From NCBI GenBank assembly GCA_019454985.1, contig JACFNF010000016.1, forward strand, positions 1-64,000: 64,000 nucleotides of DNA, written 5' to 3'. The notes under the pieces are model-generated. The model was not told where the DNA came from and did not search any database. It saw only the letters and a program-made list of their open reading frames with translations. The DNA is from Bacteroidales bacterium (GTDB lineage Bacteria; Bacteroidota; Bacteroidia; Bacteroidales; F082). Below, piece after piece: positions 51,955 to 60,349 of this stretch (its first letter is position 1; every line of letters begins with the position of its first letter). The translations under genes and the position numbers were made by a program.

Positions 51955-52890
51955 ATGCAGACTACCCATTACGATTCAATCATCATAGGAGCCGGTCCGG
52001 CCGGACTCACAGCCGGAATTTACCTCTCGCGCGCCAAAGCCAAGGTGTTGATTTTGGATTCAGGCGTGGCAGGCGGACAAATGATTCTCACCCACGAAAT
52101 TGCCAATTACCCGGGCTTTGAAAGCATATCGGGTTACGAGCTCAGCAACAATATGCGGAAGCAGGCCAAAAACTTAGGCTGCGACATTCTGTCAGGCATA
52201 TCAATTCAAGACATTGATTTTGAGTCAACTGTGAAAACTCTGAGCTTGAGCAACGGCAATCATTATACTGCTGACACCATTATCCTTGCCACCGGCGGAC
52301 GTTCGCGCAGCCTTGGTGTAGCTGGCGAAGAAAAATTCAAAGGCAAGGGCATCTCCTACTGTGCCACCTGCGATGGCGACTTTTTTACCGGAAAAGAAAT
52401 TGCCGTGGTTGGCGGCGGTAACAGCGCATTGGAAGAAGCCGTTTCGCTCACCAAATATGCCAGCAAAGTAACCCTGATACACCAATTCGATCATTTTCAA
52501 GGATTTGAACATGCCCAAGAACAGGTGCGTGAAAACGATAAAATTGATATTAGACTCAGCTCGACCATAGTATCCTTTAATGGCGACGAACATCTTGAGT
52601 CGGTAACCGTTGAAGACCATGTTTCCAACAAACGATACGATCTCCCGTTAAATGGCGTGTTCATTTTCATTGGTTATGAAGCAAATACCGACTTTTTAAA
52701 TGGTCGCTGCATCCATCTTAACGAGCGTCACGAAATTGTTGTGGACAGCCAGATGCAAACCAATGTTGCCGGCGTATTTGCAGCAGGCGACGCCGTGGCC
52801 AAACGCCATCGTCAAATCACATTAGCTGTAGCAGATGGCACCTTAGCTGCCCTGAATGCTATGGAATATCTGAATAACAAAAAGAGATAA
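51955..52890 (+). CDS. trxB: Thioredoxin reductase
   Basis: The protein has 311 residues from ATG 51955. FAD-binding GAGPAG (12-17), redox-active CATC (Cys136, Cys139), the NADPH-binding GGGNSALEEA, and the C-terminal FAD-contacting GVFAAGDAV. It passes electrons from NAD(P)H via FAD to thioredoxin. It is probably co-transcribed with the atypical thioredoxin. In-frame upstream sequence from 51895 is not conserved, so it is excluded. An imperfect hairpin lies at 52922. Confidence 0.94.
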   Translation: MQTTHYDSIIIGAGPAGLTAGIYLSRAKAKVLILDSGVAGGQMILTHEIANYPGFESISGYELSNNMRKQAKNLGCDILSGISIQDIDFESTVKTLSLSNGNHYTADTIILATGGRSRSLGVAGEEKFKGKGISYCATCDGDFFTGKEIAVVGGGNSALEEAVSLTKYASKVTLIHQFDHFQGFEHAQEQVRENDKIDIRLSSTIVSFNGDEHLESVTVEDHVSNKRYDLPLNGVFIFIGYEANTDFLNGRCIHLNERHEIVVDSQMQTNVAGVFAAGDAVAKRHRQITLAVADGTLAALNAMEYLNNKKR

Positions 52891-52921
52891 ACGCTGATTT
52901 CCTGTGTTTTAAGCCTATTCC

Positions 52922-52953
52922 AGATGCCGTTTTCGTTGTTGGAGACGGCGTCT
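52922..52953 (+). terminator. Possible weak terminator after trxB
   Basis: The 9-bp stem AGATGCCGT/ACGGCGTCT (one G-T pair) is followed by a short, imperfect T-rich stretch (GTTCAATTT). Confidence 0.4.
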
Positions 52954-53010
52954 GTTCAATTTAGAAACAATCCAAACTGATTGGACTCTTCGGAGATTAT
53001 TGAAAAACAC

Positions 53011-53018
53011 TAAATTTG
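53011..53018 (+). promoter_or_regulatory. -7 box TAAATTTG of the riboswitch transcript
   Basis: This perfect TAnnTTTG box ends about 12 nt before the FMN riboswitch, the position expected for the transcript's promoter. Confidence 0.5.
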
Positions 53019-53029
53019 CATTCAAATTC

Positions 53030-53145
53030 TTCAGGGCAGGGTGCAATTCCCGATCGGCGGTGATAGTCCGCGACTCTTGCCAAAAGCAGGACTGAGCCGG
53101 TGAAACTCCGGCACCGACAGTTAAAGTCTGGATGGAAGAAGAATG
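53030..53145 (+). promoter_or_regulatory. FMN riboswitch (RFN element)
   Basis: The conserved RFN sequence is visible in order: AGGGCAGGGTGCAATTCCC (P2), GGCGGTGATAGTCCGCGA (P3), GAGCCGGTGAAACTCCGGC (P4-P5) and ACCGACAGTTAAAGTCTGGATG (closing part, with the GGATG-GAAGA end). It senses flavin mononucleotide. The element is followed by a transcription terminator (53231) and then the TonB-dependent receptor, so FMN binding should lower expression of that gene. Confidence 0.93.
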
Positions 53146-53230
53146 ACCTTATTGCGTTGCACTGGCTTTAGCCTTTTGCATCATACGTCAATCCGAGCGG
53201 TTTACGTTTTGCGTTTTGGTTTTGTATGTC

Positions 53231-53264
53231 TGCCCTGACGAATGGTATCAGGGTATTTTTTTTT
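53231..53264 (+). terminator. Riboswitch-controlled intrinsic terminator
   Basis: TGCCCTGA and TCAGGGTA form an 8-bp stem (one G-T pair), followed by nine T. It lies between the FMN aptamer and the receptor start. It overlaps an in-frame ATG (53242) in its loop, so this ATG is not the start. It is the expected expression platform for ligand-induced termination. Confidence 0.85.
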
Positions 53265-53280
53265 GCAAAACCTCAACAAT

Positions 53281-55851
53281 ATGTTACGGAGTATTTTTCT
53301 TCTTTTTCTGATAGCCATCCAAAGTTTGGCTATTTCGCAAACCATGATTCAGGGCAGCATCACCGATACGCAAAGCGGTCAGGCGCTTTCCGGTGCGCAT
53401 ATCGTTCTGAAAGGCAATACTGCAGGTGTGCTTAGCGACACAAAAGGCCGGTTTTCAATCCATATCAGCTCGTTTCCGGCCACATTGCGATGCAGTCTGC
53501 TTGGCTACGAAACCACCGAAGCAGTGATTGATGCACCCATTTCGGACGAGCCGGTGAATATCCGTTTAAAGGCCGTCAGCATCCAACTCGACGAGGTGAA
53601 TATCCTTTCGGGGCAAGCCGTTGCCCGCTACAATCCCATTGCTTTTCAGACTGTGTCGCAGCAAAAGATTGCTGCCGAGCTGGGCGATAAGCCTTTGCCC
53701 GAAGTTTTCAACTTCAGTCCGGGTCTGTACTCACACCGCGAAGGTGGTGGATCGGGCGATGCCAGTATGCGCATCAGGGGATTTGAACAGGAAAATATCG
53801 CGGTGTTGCTCGATGGCGTTCCCATCAATGGAGCCGAAAACGGACTTGTTTACTGGAACAACTGGATGGGGCTGACCGAAGTGGCTTCTTCCATCCAGAT
53901 ACAACGCGGCATTGGCGCATCAAAGGTGGCTTTGAATTCTGTAGGTGGTACGGTAAACATTATCACTCTTAGCAACAACGATGAGCGAAAAGCTGTGTTC
54001 AACCTTCAAACCACCGATTATGGCAATAACCGGTTGAGCCTGAGCTATCATTCAGGCCGTCATGAAAACGGCTGGTCATATCGCTTTTTGGTTTCGCGCA
54101 CCAAAGGTCCGGGTTATATCGGCGGCACTTTTGTGGACGGCTGGTCATATTTTACAGCCATCAGCAAAGAAATCAGTACACAACAGAGAATTGTCTTTAC
54201 GGCATTGGGTGGGCCGGAAAAACACGGGCAACGCAATATCATGCTCAGCCACAACGAGGTAACCCGTTTTGGATATGATTATAATAAAGAGTGGGGTGGT
54301 TGGAATGGGATGGTGAGAAACAGTTCGCAGAATTTTTACCATAAGCCCCATCTGGCTCTCAGCCACTATCTGCAACTCGATCCCCGGAGTCTGCTGGCCA
54401 CTTCGGTCTATTTTTCGCCCGGCGCCGGAGGTGGTAAATGGAGCGACAGTTTTGACCCGAATGTCAATCTCTATAGCTTTCGAACAGCCTCGGGTCAGAT
54501 TGACTGGGATGCTGTCTATCGGTACAATCAATCCAACACTGACACCCTCACTCTCGACGATGGCCGGAAATTAAGCAGTTTCAGCAAGGTGGTGCAGACC
54601 GATTTTTTGGCCAGCCACATCTGGGCCGGTCTGATTTCCAATTTGGAAATACGCTTAACACCACACACCAAATGGATCAGCGGCATTCACTATCGCTATT
54701 TCAGTTCCGACCTCAGGCAGGAAGTTTCTGATTTACTGGGAGGTGATTTTTATGTGGATGACTATGCCTGGTCAATAGCTGGAAGAGCCGGAAGAGAGCC
54801 TCTCAAAAAACCGGGAGACATCATTCGTTTGCATAACGGCACCCTGACACATCAGGCCACTCTTTTCTCACAAATAGAAGTTCATCAGGGGAGATGGATG
54901 TTTTTTGCTTCGGCCAATACCTCAGGAAATACTTACAAAAGGCGAGATGAATACAATTATCCCCAGGATAAATGGAGCCCGACCGTGAGTCGCTTTGGCT
55001 TCGACAGCAAAGCCGGGATAGGATTCGCAGTTACAGAAACCCAACATCTCTACCTCAACGCAGCAATGTTGTCCAAAGCGCCCTATTATAAATTTGTCTT
55101 TGGAAACTATAACAACATCCCTACCCTCAACCTCCAGAACGAAAAGGTAAACACTGCAGAAGTCGGTTATAGCCTGATCCAAAACAAGCTAAACATCAAC
55201 TTTTCAGCTTATTACACCCTTTGGCGGGATGTTGCATTTTTATCGTATGAATATATTCAACTCGAAAACAACACTCAATCGCGGGCGATGGTCAGCGGAC
55301 TACACTCGAAACATCTGGGTATTGAAGCCGAGCTAATTTACAGCCCTACAAAGCATATTCGCATCCATGGCATAGCCTCAGCCGGCGACTGGAGATGGCA
55401 GAATGATGTGAGTGCGGTTTTGTTCAACGACCAGAATGTGGCCGTTGACACCGTAAATGTTTATGCCAAAGGGCTTTATGTTGGCGGACAGCCGCAAACG
55501 CAATTAGGACTAGCGCTTGAGTTTAAACCTTGGCGAGAGATGACCATTCAAATCGAAACCATTCATTACCGTAGGCAATATGCCCGCTTCGACCCATCGG
55601 GCCGGCAAGATGCTACAGACCGAAACCAGTCGTTTCGTTTACCACAGGCTACAGTCACCCATCTCGGATTTCAGATTCCCGTCCATTTATCAGGAAATCG
55701 TCTGGATTTCTTTGGGCGCTTCAACAATCTTTTCAATGCCCGTTATATCCTCAATGGCGAAGACGGTTCAAGTCACCAGCTCGACACTTTTAAAGGTTTT
55801 TGGTCGTTTGGCCGGACTTTTGATGCAGGTTTGCGATTTGAGTTTAACTGA
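53281..55851 (+). CDS. TonB-dependent receptor, FMN-riboswitch controlled
   Basis: The protein has 856 residues from ATG 53281, which starts a signal peptide (MLRSIFLLFLIAIQSLAISQ). A carboxypeptidase-regulatory-like domain (residues ~22-110; TLRCSLLGYETTEAV) precedes the plug (SPGLYSHREGGGSGDASMRI, RGFEQENIAVLLDGVPINGA) and a long beta-barrel whose end is typical (FDAGLRFEFN). Such receptors bind substrates outside the cell and use TonB energy to import them. Control by an FMN riboswitch suggests riboflavin or another flavin as substrate. No SusD-like partner is adjacent. Family is certain; flavin is inference. Confidence 0.85.
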   Translation: MLRSIFLLFLIAIQSLAISQTMIQGSITDTQSGQALSGAHIVLKGNTAGVLSDTKGRFSIHISSFPATLRCSLLGYETTEAVIDAPISDEPVNIRLKAVSIQLDEVNILSGQAVARYNPIAFQTVSQQKIAAELGDKPLPEVFNFSPGLYSHREGGGSGDASMRIRGFEQENIAVLLDGVPINGAENGLVYWNNWMGLTEVASSIQIQRGIGASKVALNSVGGTVNIITLSNNDERKAVFNLQTTDYGNNRLSLSYHSGRHENGWSYRFLVSRTKGPGYIGGTFVDGWSYFTAISKEISTQQRIVFTALGGPEKHGQRNIMLSHNEVTRFGYDYNKEWGGWNGMVRNSSQNFYHKPHLALSHYLQLDPRSLLATSVYFSPGAGGGKWSDSFDPNVNLYSFRTASGQIDWDAVYRYNQSNTDTLTLDDGRKLSSFSKVVQTDFLASHIWAGLISNLEIRLTPHTKWISGIHYRYFSSDLRQEVSDLLGGDFYVDDYAWSIAGRAGREPLKKPGDIIRLHNGTLTHQATLFSQIEVHQGRWMFFASANTSGNTYKRRDEYNYPQDKWSPTVSRFGFDSKAGIGFAVTETQHLYLNAAMLSKAPYYKFVFGNYNNIPTLNLQNEKVNTAEVGYSLIQNKLNINFSAYYTLWRDVAFLSYEYIQLENNTQSRAMVSGLHSKHLGIEAELIYSPTKHIRIHGIASAGDWRWQNDVSAVLFNDQNVAVDTVNVYAKGLYVGGQPQTQLGLALEFKPWREMTIQIETIHYRRQYARFDPSGRQDATDRNQSFRLPQATVTHLGFQIPVHLSGNRLDFFGRFNNLFNARYILNGEDGSSHQLDTFKGFWSFGRTFDAGLRFEFN

Positions 55852-55996
55852 ACAATTTCTCAAAACAGCTTGAATTTCAATGTTTCTTTAATTTTTTCCG
55901 ACTTAAAAAGAGCCACGTTCAGCAGAAATAGGTTGGGGCAGCATTTCCAATACTTGGGGCAAATGACTAATTTCGCACTCTGATTATAGGAAATCA

Positions 55997-56620
55997 ATGT
56001 CAGCGATGAAATGTTTTTTTGCGAAAGGTAATTTTTGGCAGTTGTTGCTTCTTATGGCATTGATCAGCCCTCTGGTGCTCATTGGTCAGAATACGGATAT
56101 TGAGCTACTTAAAGAAATAAACCTGAATCGAAATCGGTTTTTAGATCCATTTCTCAGGGTATTGACTCAAACTGCAGGACCTGTTGCTTTTGTCACGCCA
56201 CTTGTAGTTTTAGCTATTGCCCTACGCAAAAAAACGGCAAAGCTCAGGCAAAAAGCAATCTATTTGATCGTGGCAGTACTCACGGCCGTGTTCATCACTA
56301 CCAGTTTAAAATATGCGGTGAAGCGTCCGCGGCCTTTCGAAACTTACGATTTCATCGAAAAGATGACTTCGGGTGGGAGTCCTTCTTTTCCTTCGGGGCA
56401 CACCACCGATGCTTTTGTGATTGCCACGGCCATGAGCATTGCGTTTCCGACATTGGCAGTAAGTATTCCGTTTTTTATCTGGGCTGTTTTAATCGCCTAT
56501 TCGCGAATGGCGCTGGGCGTTCATTATCCGGTGGATGTTTTTGTGGGCATCCTCATTGGTTTGGTCTCTTCAACCGTATGGTATGCCGTATTTCGAAAAA
56601 AAATAAAATCCGGCGGCTAA
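55997..56620 (+). CDS. PAP2 family phosphatase
   Basis: The protein has 207 residues with about six membrane segments. Phosphatidic acid phosphatase motifs: KYAVKRPRPF (KxxxxxxRP), PSFPSGHTTDA (PSGH) and the final SRMALGVHYPVDV (SRxxxxxHxxxD). These enzymes dephosphorylate lipid or undecaprenyl phosphates in the membrane; the exact substrate is unknown. A TAATTTCG near-match to a -7 box lies at 55968. ATG 56006 is an alternative start. The C-terminal stop lies within the shared terminator stem. Confidence 0.88.
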   Translation: MSAMKCFFAKGNFWQLLLLMALISPLVLIGQNTDIELLKEINLNRNRFLDPFLRVLTQTAGPVAFVTPLVVLAIALRKKTAKLRQKAIYLIVAVLTAVFITTSLKYAVKRPRPFETYDFIEKMTSGGSPSFPSGHTTDAFVIATAMSIAFPTLAVSIPFFIWAVLIAYSRMALGVHYPVDVFVGILIGLVSSTVWYAVFRKKIKSGG

Positions 56621-56643
56621 GCATCAACACAACCGCCGGATTT
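56607..56643. terminator. Bidirectional intrinsic terminator
   Basis: The stem AAATCCGGCGG/CCGCCGGATTT overlaps the PAP2 stop and lies between the converging PAP2 and ECF sigma genes. Confidence 0.85.
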
Positions 56644-56664
56644 CGCAGAACGAATCAGGTTCGT

Positions 56665-57261
56665 TTAGTAAGTTAGGCTCACATTCTTCTCTTTTACCAT
56701 TTTACGCATATTGATCAAGGCATAGCGCATACGGCCAAGGGCAGTATTGATGCTTACGTTGGTCATTTCGGCAATTTCTTTAAAACTCATCTCAACATAA
56801 AGGCGCAAATACAACACTTCACGTTGTTCGTCGGGGAGAAAATCAATCATCTTGCGCAGGTCTTTATGAATTTGATCGGTAATCATCTGTTCCTCAATGG
56901 ATCTATCACTCAAACCAAGTAAATCGGCTCCACGGTAATCATCCGGACCAGAATCGGTCATGGGGAGTCGTTTGCTTTTACGAAAATGATCAATTACAAG
57001 ATTGTGTGCGATACGCATCACCCATTGGATAAATTTCCCTTCTTCGTTGTAAGTACCTCCTTTAAGGGTACGGATGACTTTGATGAAGGTATCCTGAAAG
57101 ATGTCGTCGGCCAATTGCCGATCTTTCACAAGCATCTGGATATAGGAATAAACCCTGGCCTGATGACGATTCAATAATACTTCGAAGCTGGATTGATTTC
57201 CATTGATGTAATCTTCAACCAGCTCCTTATCGCTCAATTCAATAGCGTTCATAGAGCTCAC
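56665..57261 (-). CDS. ECF-type sigma-70 family factor
   Basis: The protein has 198 residues. Sigma region 2 (SYIQMLVKDRQLADDIFQDT, FIQWVMRIAHNLVIDHFRKS) and region 4 (FLPDEQREVLYLRLYVEMS, FKEIAEMTNVSINTALGRMR) are present with a short linker. ECF sigmas direct RNA polymerase to special promoters, usually under anti-sigma control. No anti-sigma or FecR-like gene is adjacent, so regulation is unknown. A -7 box (57364-57371, minus) lies upstream. It is divergent from uvrA. Confidence 0.9.
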   Translation of the reverse strand: MSSMNAIELSDKELVEDYINGNQSSFEVLLNRHQARVYSYIQMLVKDRQLADDIFQDTFIKVIRTLKGGTYNEEGKFIQWVMRIAHNLVIDHFRKSKRLPMTDSGPDDYRGADLLGLSDRSIEEQMITDQIHKDLRKMIDFLPDEQREVLYLRLYVEMSFKEIAEMTNVSINTALGRMRYALINMRKMVKEKNVSLTY

Positions 57262-57363
57262 TTTTAATTTAGGTAAACTATAGTGTAAAAGTGATCTCGA
57301 TAAAGGCCTCCTATGCTTTAAGGGTTAATGAATTGCAGGGTTCGCTTTTGTTCAATGATGAGG

Positions 57364-57371
57364 CAAAATTA
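57364..57371 (-). promoter_or_regulatory. -7 box TAATTTTG (minus)
   Basis: This perfect TAnnTTTG box lies about 100 nt upstream of the ECF sigma start on the minus strand. On the other strand, TAATTTCG (57404-57411) is a near-match before uvrA. Confidence 0.4.
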
Positions 57372-57436
57372 ACCACAATTTCATAAAAAGCAAATTATTG
57401 TGATAATTTCGCAAAAATTTTTCTTTTACTGCCTTC

Positions 57437-60256
57437 ATGGACTCCGAAACTCGCAAAAACCATATCCACATTACCGGTGCAAGGGTGAACAACCTGAAGA
57501 ACCTCAGCCTAAGCATCCCCAAAAACAAGTTTATCGTCATCACCGGCCTTTCGGGTTCGGGTAAATCGTCGCTTGCCTTCGACACTTTGTATGCCGAAGG
57601 CCAAAGGCGTTATGTGGAGAGTTTGAGCGCCTACGCGCGTCAGTTTCTGGGCAGGATGAACAAGCCCGATGTGGACAACATCAGCGGATTATCGCCGGCC
57701 ATTGCCATCGAACAGAAAGTAAATACCCGAAATCCGCGTTCCACCGTTGGTACCAGCACCGAGATTTATGAATATCTGAAGCTTCTTTTTGCCCGCATCG
57801 GGAAAACCATTTCGCCTGTTTCACATCAGGTGGTGAAGCGCCACACCGTAAAAGATTTGGTTGATTTTATCATGGTTTGCAAGCCCCAATCAATGGTTTA
57901 TGTGGTGGCGCCTTTGGTGAGTATTGCCGGCCGTAGCGTGCACGATCATCTCACAATTCTGATGCAGCAAGGTTTTGCACGGGTATTGCACCACGATCAA
58001 GTGTTTCGGATTGACGAGCTGTTGAAACAAAAAAAACTCCCTCCGGCCGATGAGCTTCAGATCTTAGTTGACCGACTTCGAATTGGTGAGATTGACGATG
58101 AATTTTTGGCACGTGCTGCCGACTCGGTACAAACGGCTTTTTACGAAGGCCGGGGACATTGTCATCTGATTGTGGAGCTAAATGAAGAACAAAAACGCTA
58201 CACTTTTTCCGACCGCTTTGAAGCCGACGGGATGACGTTTGAAGAGCCTTCGGTCAATATGTTCACTTTCAACAACCCGTTTGGAGCCTGCAAAAAATGT
58301 GAAGGCTTCGGATCGGTAATCGGCATTGACGAAGATTTAGTGGTTCCAAACAAGGCACTTTCGGTTTATGAAGGAGCCATTGCATGCTGGAAAGGGGAAA
58401 AGATGGGCGAGTTTCGTGATCGTTTGGTTTCCAATGCTTCACTTTTTAATTTCCCGATTCACAAACCCTATTATCAGCTCAGCGATGCTCAGCGGAAACT
58501 TTTATGGACGGGCAATCAATGGTTCGAAGGGCTCAATGATTTCTTCCGGCAGCTCGAAGAGCAGACGTACAAGATTCAATACCGTGTGATGCTCTCGCGT
58601 TATCGGGGGAAGACGGTTTGTCCGGAATGTGAGGGCACGCGCTTACGAAAAGATGCTTCATATGTGCAGGTTGGCGGCAAAAACATCTCCGAAATTGTGT
58701 TAATGTCGTTAGAAGAGGCGTATGACTTCTTCAAAAATATTGAGCTGAGCAAAACTGAACTGCAGATTGCCAAGAGGTTGCTGACCGAGATTATTTCGCG
58801 CTTAGAATTTCTTCTGGATGTAGGCTTGGGTTATCTGACGCTCAATCGTTTATCGAACAGTCTTTCGGGGGGCGAGTCGCAGCGTATCAATCTTGCCACC
58901 TCATTAGGTTCGAGCTTAGTGGGATCAACCTATATTCTCGACGAGCCCAGCATCGGGCTTCATCCCCGCGACACGATTCGCCTCATCAGGGTATTGAAAC
59001 GGCTTCGTGATATCGGTAATACAGTTTTGGTTGTTGAACACGACGAAGACATCATCAAAGCTGCCGACCAGGTAATTGATATTGGGCCGCTGGCCGGACG
59101 TCTGGGCGGTGAATTGGTTTTTCAGGGCACATTTGACGAGGTTCTAAAAAGCGAAACAAGCCTCACAGGTCGTTATCTGGCGGGGAAAGAAGTGGTTACA
59201 GACTCGAGGCGAAGTCGTTCGTGGCGCGACTATCTGGAAATTACCGGCGCCATGGAAAACAATCTACAGTCGGTCAATGTAAAGATTCCTTTAGGCATTC
59301 TCATGGTGGTTACGGGAGTAAGCGGCTCGGGAAAATCATCGCTCATCAGAGGTATCCTCTACCCTGCCCTGAAAAAAAACACCGGTGGTTTTGCCGAAAA
59401 AACCGGTCGCTACGCCGAGCTCAGAGGCGACCTGAACCGTATTGGCACGGTTGAAATGGTTGACCAAAACCCGATTGGACGTTCATCGCGCTCAAACCCT
59501 GTAACCTACGTCAAGGCTTTTGACGATATCAGGCAATTGTATTCCGAAATTAAATTGGCCAAAACCAGAAATTACAAACCCGGGTTTTTCTCGTTCAACG
59601 TGCCGGGCGGGCGCTGTGATGCCTGTGAAGGCGAAGGAACCGTGAAAATTGAAATGCAGTTTATGGCCGACGTGTTTTTGGAGTGTGAGGTTTGTAAAGG
59701 GCGGCGTTTCAAGGATGAGGTGTTAGACGTACGTTTTGCCGGCGTCAATATTGCCGAGCTCCTTGAAATGACCATTGACGAAGCCATTCTTTTTTTTGAA
59801 GAAAACAAAGCTCTGTCGCCACTGTGCCCTAAAATCGTGCAACGCCTGTTGCCGCTTCAGGAAGTGGGTCTGGGTTATCTGAAGATGGGACAATCGTCGA
59901 ACACATTGAGTGGCGGCGAGGCTCAGCGTATCAAGCTTGCCTTTTTCCTGACCAAAGGACAAAACGAAAAACCCACTTTGTTCATTTTTGATGAACCCAC
60001 GACAGGACTTCATTTTCACGACATCCGCAAACTGCTCGATTCGCTGAATGCGCTCATCGAAAATGGCCATAGCGTGGTAGTGATTGAGCATAATCCGGAA
60101 GTGATTCTGGCTGCCGACTGGGTGATTGATCTGGGCCCGGAAGGCGGCAATAAGGGCGGAAAAATTGTTTTTGAAGGAAAGGTAGAAAACCTGTTACAAC
60201 ACACTGAATCGCACACAGCCAACGCCCTCAGGCAAAAACGCCACATCGGCAAATAA
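57437..60256 (+). CDS. uvrA: UvrABC excinuclease subunit A
   Basis: The protein has 939 residues, the usual length. Two ABC ATPase domains: Walker A GLSGSGKSS early and GVSGSGKSS later; signature LSGGESQRINLA and LSGGEAQRIKLA; Walker B LDEPSIGL and FDEPTTGL. Zinc-finger modules include CKKCEGFG, CPECEG, CDACEG and CEVCKG. UvrA recognises DNA damage and loads UvrB for nucleotide excision repair. It is divergent from the ECF sigma gene. Start ATG 57437 is near a weak -7-like TAATTTCG. Confidence 0.97.
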   Translation: MDSETRKNHIHITGARVNNLKNLSLSIPKNKFIVITGLSGSGKSSLAFDTLYAEGQRRYVESLSAYARQFLGRMNKPDVDNISGLSPAIAIEQKVNTRNPRSTVGTSTEIYEYLKLLFARIGKTISPVSHQVVKRHTVKDLVDFIMVCKPQSMVYVVAPLVSIAGRSVHDHLTILMQQGFARVLHHDQVFRIDELLKQKKLPPADELQILVDRLRIGEIDDEFLARAADSVQTAFYEGRGHCHLIVELNEEQKRYTFSDRFEADGMTFEEPSVNMFTFNNPFGACKKCEGFGSVIGIDEDLVVPNKALSVYEGAIACWKGEKMGEFRDRLVSNASLFNFPIHKPYYQLSDAQRKLLWTGNQWFEGLNDFFRQLEEQTYKIQYRVMLSRYRGKTVCPECEGTRLRKDASYVQVGGKNISEIVLMSLEEAYDFFKNIELSKTELQIAKRLLTEIISRLEFLLDVGLGYLTLNRLSNSLSGGESQRINLATSLGSSLVGSTYILDEPSIGLHPRDTIRLIRVLKRLRDIGNTVLVVEHDEDIIKAADQVIDIGPLAGRLGGELVFQGTFDEVLKSETSLTGRYLAGKEVVTDSRRSRSWRDYLEITGAMENNLQSVNVKIPLGILMVVTGVSGSGKSSLIRGILYPALKKNTGGFAEKTGRYAELRGDLNRIGTVEMVDQNPIGRSSRSNPVTYVKAFDDIRQLYSEIKLAKTRNYKPGFFSFNVPGGRCDACEGEGTVKIEMQFMADVFLECEVCKGRRFKDEVLDVRFAGVNIAELLEMTIDEAILFFEENKALSPLCPKIVQRLLPLQEVGLGYLKMGQSSNTLSGGEAQRIKLAFFLTKGQNEKPTLFIFDEPTTGLHFHDIRKLLDSLNALIENGHSVVVIEHNPEVILAADWVIDLGPEGGNKGGKIVFEGKVENLLQHTESHTANALRQKRHIGK

Positions 60257-60258
60257 TG

Positions 60259-60266
60259 TATTTTTG
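60259..60266 (+). promoter_or_regulatory. -7 box TATTTTTG
   Basis: This perfect TAnnTTTG box, just after the uvrA stop, is ~83 nt before the ATG at 60350. Confidence 0.45.
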
Positions 60267-60349
60267 CAAAGTCCGTTAAACAATTTCGATTTTCAAATTG
60301 TTTGTATATCAGTACTCATTAACTATTATCAACTAATATTCAATTTGTT

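Noticed and set aside
53242..53244. ATG as the start of the TonB-dependent receptor
   Set aside because: It lies in the terminator loop of the riboswitch; the signal peptide starts at 53281.
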